Below are positions 10,437 through 20,112 of a stretch of 64,000 nucleotides of DNA, in pieces (positions within the stretch are counted from its first letter, which is position 1; each line of letters starts with the position of its first letter). The position numbers and the translations under genes were made by a program. Origin of the DNA: Molanna angustata (taxonomy: Eukaryota; Arthropoda; Insecta; Trichoptera; Molannidae); the NCBI GenBank assembly GCA_963576475.1, contig OY754982.1, forward strand, positions 16,062,217-16,126,216, given 5' to 3'. The notes under the pieces were generated by a model, which saw only the letters and a program-made list of their open reading frames with translations, did no database searches and was not told the DNA's origin.

Positions 10437-10839
10437 AGACCGGTCACGACGTATGCATTAGAATGCTGGACATTGACCAAAAAAGGACGAAAATGCATTA
10501 TTGGTGTTCGAAAGGAAAATACTTCGCAAAATATTTAGCCCTACCTGTGAAGGAGGATCTTGGAGGATACGGTTTTACCATGAACTAGAAATAATGTATG
10601 GCGAACCAAAAGTTGTCCAATACATCAAAATACAACAATGTTGGCTCGGACACGTTTGTAGAATGGAGGATAGCCGGGTCCCAAATAAAGTATTGGACAC
10701 CTGTCCTGAAGGAAGAAGAAGCAGAGGGAGACCTAGGATGAGATGGCTGGACGACATCGAGGGAGATATAAGAGCGATCGGACAGACAAATTGGAGGAGA
10801 CTTGCTGTCGACAGGGCGGGATGGAGGCTGTTTTTTTAG
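10437..10839 (+). pseudogene. LINE endonuclease-RT ORF, C-terminal end
   Basis: A short upstream stretch reads TYALECWTLTKK. After a one-base frame slip near 10480 the frame stays open from about 10501 (a TTG codon, not a real start) to the stop at 10837-10839. It shows FERKILRKIF, then LGHVCRMEDSRVPNKVL, then RRSRGRPRMRWLDD. This order (FERKILRKIF...GHV.RM...GRPR.RW.D) is typical of the tail of insect non-LTR endonuclease-reverse transcriptases. It is 5'-truncated next to the family J element. Confidence 0.9.
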
Positions 10840-10893
10840 GAGGCTAAGGCCCACACCGGGCTGTAACGCCATTGCTGATGATGATGATGAATA
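10840..10893 (+). mobile_element. LINE 3' end with GATGAT tail
   Basis: After the stop comes GGCTAAGGCCCACACCGGGC, TGTAACGCCATTGCTGAT and a run of GAT repeats ending near 10893. Such a short 3' UTR with a trinucleotide tail marks the LINE 3' end. Confidence 0.75.
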
Positions 10894-10965
10894 TTATGTG
10901 AAGATCATTAAAGTCTGAAACGCATAGTTTGAGTTGTACACTGTACGTATAGGATATAAAATTTC

Positions 10966-11371
10966 ATGCGCTATACATACATACCATCACGCCATATCCC
11001 TCGCAGGGTAGGCAGAGAGAACCGAACGCCATTTATTTCTATCTTGACAAACATTCATCGCCTCGTCGACATTCATAGATCGTCTTATACATGTTCGTCA
11101 ATTGTTCACGCTTATTACCGTCTTTCAAAATATCGTTCACAAGGACGTGCCATCCTTTCCTTGGGCGGCCTCTCATTCCATTCCTGTCCACAATGTATAT
11201 TTTCTTCGTCAAGGGTTCCTCATTCAATCTCCCCATGTGACCAAACCATCTCAATGTGTTCACTTTCATTCTATTAATGACATCTTTCTTTATCTTACAT
11301 TCTTTCTTTATGTCCTCATTTCTAACCCTGTCATACATCGTTCTTTTCATATTCTTCACTACATTGACCAA
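10966..11371 (-). pseudogene. RTE-like LINE ORF, C-terminal end plus 3' UTR
   Basis: The minus strand is open 11371-11039: YDRVRNEDIKKECKIKKDV, then NTLRWFGHMGRLNEEPLTKK, then NGMRGRPRKGW. The pattern RVRNE.I...C.v..DV..R......LRWFGH..R......KKIY...G..GRPR is a well-known C-terminus of RTE-like elements in insects. A stop at 11041-11039 interrupts the coding, which continues in sense past it. The 3' UTR ends GGCGTGATGGTATGTATG near 10975, a tail related to SINE family I. Confidence 0.9.
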
Positions 11372-11452
11372 GTGGCCGCTAAAACCTGGATGCGGAGTGG
11401 ACAGAACAGAGATAAGTGGAAGTTTTTAAAAGAGGCCTACATCCAGCAGTAA
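11372..11452 (+). pseudogene. Second LINE C-terminal fragment, head-to-head with the first
   Basis: Plus strand reads KTWMRSGQNRDKWKFLKEAY, IQQ and then a stop. This matches the W.R.AQDR..WK...EAYIQQ end of the LINE class also seen at 1635-1829. It begins exactly where the opposite-strand RTE-like fragment ends. Confidence 0.75.
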
Positions 11453-12090
11453 AAGGACAAGGGCTAGACAAGAAAAAGAAGACTATTCCATAGAAGTGGA
11501 CAGTAATATCATATTCATCTTCTTTTATAAGCAGTATTATGTACCTATACTTTATAATTATGTATTATTTTAGTAGTAGCCAATATTTAGTTGTTCTCAA
11601 ACCTAAGCTTCATATTTTTTTCACGAACCATAATTAAGGATTCGCTGATAACAGTTGACTAAGTACCTAAGTTCGTCATCCATCTCTCGTAATCTACAGC
11701 CTCATCAGTAGAATCTGTTTGAGACATACGTTTTAGCTTTTCATTATCTATGACTGTAGGTAAGTAATCTGGTGTGCACGGATATGAAACGGTGTGTGGA
11801 CAAAACAATAATCTCTTTGCCTCCGTGAACTCCTGTTACTTATTATTTTATGTTTTGTGGTGGTGCTTGGTGAGTCAGGGTGGGATTACCCGAACAGAAA
11901 AAGAATTGAAGAGGACCGGATTTAAAAGTTCAAATCGGAGAGTTTTTCTATTTTAAATTATGGTCTGCTGTAATACAAATATTTTGCATTGATTCTCGGG
12001 AAACAAACAGGAAGGTATGTATTACGTCAAATATGTATTAATTAAAAACCTCGTCGAATAGAAAGATGCACAATACTAGAGATTTAAGAT
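11453..12090. other. AT-rich sequence, nothing recognised
   Basis: The start may be 3' UTR of the LINE fragment just upstream (AAAAGGACAAGGGCTAGAC). No other family is evident; a 60-codon frame at 11774-11956 is unsupported. Confidence 0.4.
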
Positions 12091-12212
12091 TTTAACCGTC
12101 TCACAAATCCAGACTGAATACACTATGAAAAAAGTGTGTACCTACATCAGGAATTGAACCCGAGACTTTTGGCTCAGTACTCACACGTATTACTAACTGA
12201 GCCACAAAAGCG
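12091..12212 (-). mobile_element. SINE family B, 5' region
   Basis: Minus strand: TTTTGTGGCTCAGTTAGTAA (A-box-like) and CGGGTTCAATTCC (B-box), then GTCTGGATTTGTGAGACGG. Matches copies at 30003, 56698 and 57309. The 3' tail is not present. Confidence 0.85.
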
Positions 12213-12764
12213 GATATTAATAAAAAATTTCAGTGCCGGCAACCCGGTGTTTATTATTCAAAAATACATAAATGACAATCAAATTTTTCGTTCCCCGTCT
12301 CACTAGGAAAATCTGTTCTGAGACGGGACACTTTCAACATTCCTGTTTAAATATATCATAAATGTTATCAAATTTTATATTACTAGCCAAAACAGAGTTA
12401 TGTTCTTCAAAATTATTTAAGAGAATACAAAATAATGAAAAATAAAATGATGTACTTTAAAATTAACAGATATAAAAATAAAAATCTAATATGAGAAATT
12501 TTTAACATAACGTTGAATATTAAAACTGCAATTTCTTCACTTTCATAGAATAATTAAGAGTCGTGATTCTCTCATTTTTAAGGTATTATTTACATTAATT
12601 TTTCAACGAATATCGAATTTGGACGTCATGATTTTGTATCTATGTATGTAGGTATGATGTATGGGCATACCAGCGTAAGAAGACACAATAACATTTTGTG
12701 TCTTCTGTACATCCCAATATACAAATTCAGTTTAATTTTAAAAATTTATATCATATGTGTTAAG
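12213..12764. other. AT-rich sequence containing one perfect hairpin
   Basis: At 12678-12706 AGAAGACACAA is followed after 7 bases by TTGTGTCTTCT. Nothing else recognised. Confidence 0.6.
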
Positions 12765-13235
12765 GTTAAGGCTTGTATACCCTGGGCATACGGATGTACA
12801 CAAAAATGAACACTGAATTACCATCTAATGTATGAAACACGAAAAAATATTGTATATCACCTAATCTGTGATATACAATATTTTTTCGTGAAAAAAAATT
12901 AAAATTTAGAGGCTTTTTGTAAATAGCAAGAACAGTAATTAAAATATTATAATAGTAAAAAACTCAGCTGGTAAAAATTTTATATTCTCCTTCGATTAAA
13001 GTAAAAATCTACTTCATAGGCCTTGTAGTTTTTTAGTTACTAAAATTAAAAAAGGGTTTTACTAAAACTTATTTTACAAGAAAAAGTATTAAACAAATTC
13101 CGATTTCAAATAACTCATGCAATATAGTAAAGGTGTACTTAACAAACGGTTCTTTATTTCAAAGACGTATCGTTTGAGGGTACTGGGGAAAAGATTATCA
13201 AAATATACTATGTAGCCTACTATAGCCTCTTAAGT
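12765..13235 (+). repeat. Dispersed repeat family 3, copy b
   Basis: The longest uninterrupted copy. It includes TTGTATACCCTGGGCATACG, TGTATGAAACACGAAAAAAT, AGGGTTTTACTAAAACTTAT and GCCTACTATAGCCTCTTAAG. Internal hairpin: GATATACAATATTTTTTCGTG pairs with the preceding CACGAAAAAATATTGTATATC. Confidence 0.88.
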
Positions 13236-13918
13236 GCATTGTTTATTCTTATTATTAAAAAAAGTTAGTCGATAAGTTTCGTGGGCAATGGTCTGATATC
13301 ATATATTAAAACAATAGAAATGCTTTCACTGTAAAAAATACGCCTTTATATAGTTATATGTTTAATGTTGGTCACAGTTCACTCGTTAAATATTGTATTT
13401 AATTTCTAATATGATGTTTTGATTTTATTCGATATCAAGCATTTAGAAATTTGAAAATTTTAATGAATTTACATTGAAATTGAGAAAATTTCGTCCATTT
13501 TTTTATGTTTAAGATTTGCATTTTTTTCCATAAATTCTAAGGCTATATATAAGTGACTTTGTGTACATCTCTGAATCGGGCTCTGATTGCGTTCTATATA
13601 GGTATAGGTAAATATGTGGGGGATGCTTAAGGCCGTATATGTATTTGTCTATGTATGTGTTTACGTCACTTGGTATTACTGTAAAAAAGCAAAGAGGCCT
13701 TATGAATATATAATATTCCAATAATGTGTAAGCCTCGCGCGAGGGTAGTGCATAGCCAAAAGTACTACAGAGCTTTTCCCTTCAAACCAACTCTATGTTT
13801 TGTACGTATAACCAATATACTCTATTCATTATAAATTCTTCAAAGGTCAATTTGTATGCATATTGTCTTCAATGTGTAGGTATTGGTACTTTCCTTAATA
13901 ACTTTTTTATATTAATGA
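13236..13918. other. AT-rich sequence, trace of family D motif
   Basis: TGTTGGTCACAGTTCACTCG at 13367 resembles the GTTGGCCACAACC-ACTCG motif at 24120 and 40560. Otherwise nothing recognised. Confidence 0.4.
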
Positions 13919-14198
13919 TTTTTTTTTTTACATAGTATTATAGACATAAAACAGCGTAAGTAACATAACAAGAATTATAACAACAAAATATATTAATACA
14001 TTAACAAAGTACATGTAAATTTGTCCGAGTTGTACGCTGTATAAAAAATATTGACACGTTGGACGCCCAACTAGGTGAACATGTTTAAGGGCGTCCGTTA
14101 GGAATAGTTGCTATAGTATCAATAACCAACACAACTCAACACACACATACAATAATGATTCTAAAAATAAGGTAAAATTAACAAATTTTCAGGTCCTA
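13919..14198 (-). mobile_element. LINE 3' UTR with poly-A
   Basis: Continues the minus-strand LINE at 14199-14650. It contains a small stem GGACGCCC/GGGCGTCC (14074-14101) and ends with a run of A on the minus strand (T-run 13919-13931), consistent with the 3' end of a retroposed copy. Confidence 0.65.
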
Positions 14199-14650
14199 TT
14201 AAGTTAGAAATGAAGTCAATTTATTATTTGATTCATCTATAAGCCAAGCAATTATTGTTTTTTTCAGCAAATTTCTTGTCAACTGTTTCCAGTCATCAGG
14301 TAGAAAATTAAACATTTTGGGGCCAAGAAATCTAAAATTACGCTGTGCGAAAGTAGTGTTTGTTTTATTCTTTATAATAGTTGACTTTAGAGAATTACGG
14401 GTGGAATAATGATGGCTAGCAATTGGGTATTCCTGTCTATGTTTACGAGTATGTAGAATTATTTTGCTAATATATAGTTGTCTGACATTTAAGACTTTTA
14501 AATCAGTGAATAATAGATTACTGGGATATCTGAATGGTTTATTGAGAATTATTCGTATTATTGATTTTTGAATTTTTAAAAGTGGATCCTGAACAGTCAT
14601 ACTATATATATCTAACTTTTTGTACATAATATGAACAGATATAATGCACA
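14199..14650 (-). pseudogene. CR1/L2-like LINE RT, C-terminal end
   Basis: Open on the minus strand to the stop at 14201-14199. Motifs: DPLLKIQKSIIRIILNKPF, LFTDLKVLNVRQLYI, HYSTRNSL, TTFAQRNFRFLGPKMFNFLP. This Q+..R.I...P...LF..l.VLn..qLY...TRn...GP...N.LP series is the thumb/C-terminal region of CR1/L2-like reverse transcriptases. The catalytic palm is missing. The frame stays open upstream into an unrelated LINE-tail motif (14651-14690), so the ATG at 14690 is not a real start. Related to the fragment at 33449. Confidence 0.85.
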
Positions 14651-14690
14651 CTGGCGGGCTTATTGCCATCAGGCAATTTCTTCCAACCAA
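14651..14690 (-). mobile_element. LINE 3'-tail stem-loop motif
   Basis: Minus strand: GGTTGGAAGAAATTGCC, TGAT, GGCAATAAGCCCGCC. TTGCC...GGCAA forms a small hairpin. The same motif closes LINE copies at 27905 and 58408 and stands alone at 37992. Confidence 0.8.
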
Positions 14691-15138
14691 CCAGATTACA
14701 GAGTGACAGAATTAAACATGTACATCAACAAAAAATGATAGCAACAAAATCGTATCGTATCGTATTTTTAGGGACCATATACAAATATACCTATAATTGA
14801 ATCATTTTTCTGGAGACACGTAGATTGGGTTGACGGGAAGAGATTGTCTTATGGCAATCAACCCGTATAAAAATATAAAACATTCACATATCCCTAGAAT
14901 AGGTAGGTACTAATTATTTAAGGACGAATATTCATTTAAAATTAATAGTCAAAATTGACAAAGAGTGAAAAATCATCAACAGCGTCCAAAAATAAAAAAA
15001 ACAATGCTTGATTTTACAATAAATAGCAAAAGCCACAATGGTGATATTTTAAAATAATAAAATCATTGAAATTTAAATGTTAACATTTATGTTATTATCA
15101 AACATTAAAGATCCAAAAAAATATACAAAAACATTAAG
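14691..15138. other. AT-rich sequence, nothing recognised
   Basis: No repeat or coding signal that I can support. An 81-codon frame at 15077-15322 only reads through the SINE that follows. Confidence 0.5.
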
Positions 15139-15297
15139 ATGGGACGTGGCAGAGCGGTTAGCGCACTGGATTAGTAATCCAGTGGTCGCGAGTTCGTTTA
15201 CTATTTATTTGCTTAAGCATTTAAGTTTAACTAAGGGAATGTATGATGATATATACGCACTTGTTTCAAGGACATATCCATTCTTAAAAAAAAACAT
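15139..15297 (+). mobile_element. SINE family A (tRNA-Thr-like head)
   Basis: GGGACGTGGCAGAGCGGTTA (A-box), CTGGATTAGTAATCCAG (anticodon stem-loop), GGTCGCGAGTTCG (start of B-box, then truncated), tail AAGCATTT...ACTTGTTTCAAGGACATATC and an A-run. The anticodon loop TTAGTAA would carry anticodon AGT. Confidence 0.9.
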
Positions 15298-15416
15298 AGG
15301 TATATTATTTCAAATTTTTTGACTGCTAATTCTTGATGGAATTCCATTATGACTTATATAAAATTACTAAAAATAAGTAAAAAAAAACGAATTTTTAACT
15401 TTTTTCCACTATTTTA

Positions 15417-15515
15417 AAAATATTGACCACTGACGCGTGTCGCTCAAAGAGCTTCTACTGAATGGGCCATTCAGTAGATGCTCTTTGAGCGAAACGCGTC
15501 AGTGGTCAATATTTT
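15417..15515. mobile_element. Palindrome with 49-bp arms and 1-base centre
   Basis: AATATTGACCACTGACGCG...GAGCTTCTACTGAATGG folds back on CCATTCAGTAGATGCTC...CGCGTCAGTGGTCAATATT around 15466. Only a few mismatches. The arms are far more GC-rich than the flanks. No coding capacity. Confidence 0.93.
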
Positions 15516-16197
15516 CAAATATAGGTAGGTATATATTTGCAACTGTAGTAAATATTAATAAGTCAATATTTAATTAGCGTAATATAAATTGAAGAAAATA
15601 TTTTTATATTGTTATGAGTACCTATGATCACAATTATGTTATTTCAAAATTAAAATTATGATCAGAATAAAAAACTTTCTACTGTATAACATTTAAGGAC
15701 CATTTTAATATTGCTAAACGAACAAACTACACCATTTATAAACTCCACAGCTTATCTTAACGGATGATAATGGAAGGTTTATAATTTAAAATTTAAAGAT
15801 TGCCGAGTTCTCGAATTTTTTTGTTGTTTTTCTTTTCTTTTAAATTTATTTTTATGGATTCAAAAATATTATATACAACCAAATAACCGATGACTGGAAT
15901 AAAAATGATTATTTTCGTCGATTGCCGATGGGTGGTATTTGGGTGGCTGTAGGTTCTGATAAATAAACAATTACTTATCTTGTTTCGTAAAAATGATTTT
16001 ATTTCAGACTAAAAATATCTTTTTTTCGTTTTGTATGTGTTAAATAATCACTAATACGTTCTTAAGCGTTGCAGTTGAATACTTTTAACATTAAAAGCAC
16101 AAAGAATTGATACCGCCATGGCACAACTGATAAGCCCTTGGTATGATCTCGAATTATTAAACGGCGCTATACAAATAAATTATTATTATTATTATTA
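15516..16197. other. AT-rich sequence ending in a TTA microsatellite
   Basis: ATT/TTA repeat at 16179-16198 immediately precedes the SINE. Nothing else recognised. Confidence 0.5.
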
Positions 16198-16372
16198 TAA
16201 GCCGTTTGGCTTATATGCGGACGTCCTGGGTTCGATTCCCAACAGGAGAAATTGATTTGAATTCATTTCTCACGCACTTGGTGCTACTCTGGGCTGGAAA
16301 AACTGGTTATTTGGAAGAAATTGCCAAATGCAAGGAAGTGAAGTATTATTATAATTATAAATTCATTTGATA
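16198..16372 (+). mobile_element. SINE family C
   Basis: GGACGTCCTGGGTTCGATTCCC (B-box) at about 16219, body TTCATTTCTCACGCACTTGG and GGGCTGGAAAAACTGGTT, tail TTGGAAGAAATTGCCAAATG and CAAGGAAGTG. The tail matches the LINE 3'-tail motif at 14651. The 5' head lies against a TTA repeat and is probably truncated. Confidence 0.85.
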
Positions 16373-16626
16373 CGAGATCACAAAACATAATTTGTATACT
16401 AGGATATTGAACTCTAGGGTAACAAATGAGGACCCAAAGGAAGTATCTAAAACAAGTAAATAAAAAATAATAATGAGAATATCCTTTTCAAAATTTTCTT
16501 CACATATTAAAAGCCGGAAACGCATAGCTTAGAATACTTCGTATGAAATACAAAAAAAAAACATTATTATTTTATGATTCTGCAAGGTTTCAAATCATTG
16601 AATAAATTGAACAAAACACTGAAATA
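16373..16626. other. AT-rich spacer
   Basis: Nothing recognised. Confidence 0.5.
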
Positions 16627-16875
16627 AAGCTGTGAACTGTGAGGCACCGGCTTAAAATAGTGCTTCCACTCTTTTCAATCATCATCGTTTTCGACTGTTC
16701 CGTCTTCTTCTTGATTGTCAACGGACAAAAGACATGGTGTTCCGTAAGAGCCGGGTAATCGAAAACACAATAGACAAAATAACATCTCACCTAGTTCAGC
16801 AATGAGGTTCATCACCCAATCTGAATGTAGTGTATTTTTGGGCGAGATGCGACTGGTGTGCGGGTATACAAGCAC
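16627..16875 (+). mobile_element. SINE-like family I, 5' two-thirds
   Basis: GTGAGGCACCGGCTTAAAAT, AGAGCCGGGTAATCGAAAAC, TTCAGCAATGAGGTTCATCA, GACTGGTGTGCGGGTATAC. Matches 56392-56687 but lacks the 3' tail and has about 40 extra bases near 16700-16745. Confidence 0.87.
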
Positions 16876-16959
16876 GCGTCATGCTTTCTTTTAAAAAAAT
16901 GCATTTCATTATTAATGCCTACAATTTTACACTACAAATAATTACAAAACTCACATAAC

Positions 16960-17060
16960 TCGATGTGAGATCTCACACTATAGTGTGAGTGCGAGCGGGA
17001 CAGTACGATTGGCTATATTCATAGAAGGCGCGTAGTGTGCGCGCGGTCTTTCAATATGTT
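16960..17060. other. Small GC-richer island with nested palindromes
   Basis: TGTGAGATCTCACA and CTCACACTATAGTGTGAG overlap, followed by GCGAGCGGGACAGTACGATT and GGCGCGTAGTGTGCGCGCGG. No match elsewhere in the window. Could be promoter-like or a worn element end. Confidence 0.4.
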
Positions 17061-17284
17061 CTAGTTCACGAGTACCTACATATCTACCTAGTAATTTTGT
17101 ACATAGCCGTCATATTGTATAGCGTAATGCACTGATATTTTATATTGTCTATATATGTATGTATAATTGAGACATGGTGTTTTATCATCATTGCTCGACC
17201 ACCCTAACTAAGGATATCATACTCGAAAACACATAAACTAAAATCTCAACGCACATGTGTCGAGCTTTCTTTTATTAGGTACCT

Positions 17285-17590
17285 AATGCCAGGGGCGTGC
17301 CTATAACCTTCGGACTAGGCAAACCCTGAAGGAAAATTGAGAAATGTCGAAATTTGTCGTTGTTCATTTGATTAGAGCTATGAAAATATTTTAAAATCAT
17401 ATGCCAAAATAATATTTACATTTGTGGCCCTGTCAAGCATCGTATCTACATACGGTTTAATTTTTAATCTTATAGTATGGTTTCAATAATACAGACAAAA
17501 AAATATTAGGTCTTGAATTTCTTAATATAATATTCAAAGGCAAGCCAAGATTTTCGGCTTCTATAAGCAATTCCGCTACTGCAGGCTAAT
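17285..17590 (+). repeat. Dispersed repeat family F, copy 1
   Basis: Starts GGGGCGTGCCTATAACCTTC and ends GCAAGCCAAGATTTTCGGCT, TCTATAAGC. Second copy at 40913-41282 shares both ends and the CCAAAATAATATTTA interior. No ORF, no clear inverted ends. Confidence 0.88.
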
Positions 17591-17632
17591 GCACACCCCA
17601 CATTCTGGTATGAATGAATGAATGTATGAAAT
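17591..17632 (+). mobile_element. SINE-like family I, 3' tail only
   Basis: CACCCCACATTCTGGTATGA followed by GAAT repeats. Same tail as 56660-56687. Confidence 0.65.
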
Positions 17633-18225
17633 GGAAATGTTTTCCTTTAACCAAATGTAAAATATTGCGATTCACAGCCAAACATGTTGATACAATAGGA
17701 TTTAATAAAAATATCATTAAAACGAAGTACCTACCTACGTATTCGTCTTCCTACACAAGAGGTAATAATATCATTTTGTTAATAATGAGATGAAAGACGT
17801 GGTGGATAGGTGAGCTGTACTAGGTAGGTACTCCTGTATCCTCAAGCCCCAGCCCCAGCCTCAGCACTCCACACAACACAACGGTTAGTCCGGCGTGCAT
17901 TCGCTAATAACTCGTTGCCTCTCGTAATACGAACGACAAACCTCTACAAAAGCTTACAGTTGCGTCCCAGTTGGAGTTTTCCTTTAGTACCCATACTATA
18001 CACCAAAGCTCCCCATACTCGAACAGTCGAGAACACAAAACGCACACTGGCCAAAACGCAAAATCTGAATAGCAAAAAAAAAAGTTGTTTTTAATAACAA
18101 AAAACATTTTAATACTAACCCGTAAACGCATGATGCCGATCTCATTTTCCTTTCTCAATCCCTTATTTTAAGTGTATTGAGTTATTTTTTATCTAAGTCT
18201 AATATATATTTTTCTTTCCATATTT
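17633..18225. other. Unclassified sequence
   Basis: Contains a short CCCCAG repeat at 17845-17862. A minus-strand open frame of 84 codons at 17904-18158 shows no family signature. Confidence 0.4.
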
Positions 18226-18282
18226 CACATGTTTTAATAAAGATACGTAAACTAAGTTTATACCGCTTTTCATAGAAATAAA
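18226..18282 (+). repeat. Dispersed repeat family H, copy 1
   Basis: CACATGTTTTAATAA then ACTAAGTTTATACCGCTTTT, CATAGAAAT. Second copy at 23208-23298. Confidence 0.75.
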
Positions 18283-18441
18283 TATATTTCTTATATATAT
18301 ATATTTTTATTTTTTATTTTTTATGATATACTAGTGAACCCCCGGCAAACTTCGTATTGCCTGTATAATTATAAATCATCCTCCATAACCACCCGTCGCT
18401 TCAGACTCTTCAATACCTCCCGTCCCTTTAGTACCTCCCGT

Positions 18442-19269
18442 ACCTTCAGTTACTCCCGTCCCTTCAGTTACTCCCGACCCTTCAGTTACTCCCGTCCCTT
18501 CAGTTACTCCCGTCCTTTCAGTTACTCCCGTCCCTTCAGTTACTCCCGTCCCTTCAGTTACTCCCGTCCCTTCAGTTACTCCCGTCCCTTCAGTTACTTC
18601 CGTCCCTTCAGTTACTCCCGTCCCTTCAGTTACTCCCGTCCCTTCAGTTACTCCCGTCCCTTCAGTTACTCCCGTCCCTTCAGTTACTCCCGTCCCTTCA
18701 GTTACTCCCGTCCCTTCAGTTACTCCCGTCCCTTCAGTTACTCCCGTCCCTTCAGTTACTCCCGTCCCTTCAGTTACTCCCGTCCCTTCAGTTACTCCCG
18801 TCCCTTCAGTTACTCCCGTCCCTTCAGTTACTCCCGTCCCTTCAGTTACTCCCGTCCCTTCAGTTACTCCCGTCCCTTCAGTTACTCCCGTCCCTTCAGT
18901 TACTCCCGTCCCTTCAGTTACTCCCGTCCCTTCAGTTACTCCCGTCCCTTCAGTTACTCCCGTCCCTTCAGTTACTCCCGTCCCTTCAGTTACTCCCGTC
19001 CCTTCAGTTACTCCCGTCCCTTCAGTTACTCCCGTCCCTTCAGTTACTCCCGTCCCTTCAGTTACTCCCGTCCCTTCAGTTACTCCCGTCCCTTCAGTTA
19101 CTCCCGTCCCTTCAGTTACTCCCGTCCCTTCAGTTACTCCCGTCCCTTCAGTTACTCCCGTCCCTTCAGTGACTCCCGTCCCTTCAGTTACTCCCGTCCC
19201 TTCAGTTACTCCCGTCCCTTCAGTTACTCCCGTCTCTTCAGTTACTCCCGTTCCTTCAGTTACTCCCGT
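18442..19269 (+). repeat. 18-bp minisatellite, 46 copies
   Basis: Unit CCCTTCAGTTACTCCCGT. The 828 bases divide into 46 in-phase units with only a handful of single-base variants, so expansion is recent. Because 18 is divisible by three and the plus strand lacks stops in all frames, a 385-codon frame encoding a six-residue FSYSRP repeat appears; it begins with GTG, not ATG. I do not call it a gene. More divergent units (CCCTTCATTACCTCCCGT) extend to 19432, and looser ones lie from 18394. Confidence 0.97.
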
Positions 19270-19426
19270 CCCTTCAGACCCTTCAGTACCTGCCGTCCCT
19301 TCAGACCCTTCAGTACCTCCCTTCCCTTCATTACCTCCCGTCCCTTCATTACCTCCCGTCCCTGCATTACCTCCCGTCCCTTCATTACCTCCCGTCCCTT
19401 CATTACCTCCCGTCCCTTCAGTAGGT

Positions 19427-20060
19427 CCCGGTCATACGCTCGACAATACACCAAAGTTTCATTGCGATCGGATGAACGGTTCTCAGGATAGTCCACCTTC
19501 ATCGGTAAAATAACCTGATACCCGATGAAGAAGAAGAAGTAGATTTTTTTTAATCCAGAAACCATCCCGGGCATACACTCGACAATTCGAAGTTTCATTG
19601 AAATTGAATGAACGGTTTCCAGGATAGTCCACCTTCATAGGTAAAATGACCTGATACTCGATGAAGAAGAAGAAGAAGAAAAATTTTTTAATTCTGAAAC
19701 TATCCCGGTCATACGCTCGATAATTCACCAAAGTTTCATTGCAATCGGATGAACGGTTCTCAGGATAGTCCACCTTCATAGGTAAAATGACCTGATACCC
19801 GATGCAGAAGAAGAAGAAGAAAATATTTTAAATTCAGAAATCATCCCGGGCATACGATCGACAATTCACCAAAGTTTAATTGCAATCGGATGAACGGTTC
19901 CCAGCATAGTCCACCTTCATAGGTAAAATGACCTAAAACTCGATGAATAAGAAGAAGAAGTTAAAATTTTTTGATCCAGAAACCATCCCTGGTATACATA
20001 CTCTCGACAGTTCACCAAAGTTTCATCGCAATCGGATGAGCGGTTTAGGAGCGCATTCAA
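19427..20060 (+). repeat. ~140-bp tandem repeat, 4.5 copies
   Basis: Units start at 19427, 19566, 19704, 19845 and 19987 (spacing 138-142). Each contains GGTCATACGCTCGACAAT, AAGTTTCATTGCAATCGG, AGGATAGTCCACCTTCAT and a GAAGAAGAAG run. The last unit passes into the element's right end. Confidence 0.95.
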
Positions 20061-20112
20061 CACATACATAGATACATAGATACATACAAACATTCAAATT
20101 TATAATATAGAT

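Larger units (their letters stand above)
18325..20112 (+). mobile_element. Composite non-autonomous element with two internal tandem arrays
   Basis: Left part ACTAGTGAACCCCCGGCAAA, right part AATCGGATGAGCGGTTTAGG, then CATACATAGATACATAGATA repeats and TTATAATATAG. Between lie the 18-bp array and the ~140-bp array. The GTTTCATCGCAATCGG...GGTTTAGGAG end is of a kind common in lepidopteran repeats. No transposase or RT seen. Borders are inferred from motif changes, not from a second full copy. Confidence 0.6.

Noticed and set aside
15139..15200. A functional tRNA-Thr gene
   Set aside because: The acceptor stem does not close, the T-arm is cut, and the SINE body with A-tail follows; same for the copies at 26763, 54660 and 58733.
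18334..19491. 385-codon frame encoding FSYSRP repeats
   Set aside because: It starts at GTG, all three plus-strand frames are open because the 18-bp unit lacks stops, and flanking sequence is a mobile element.
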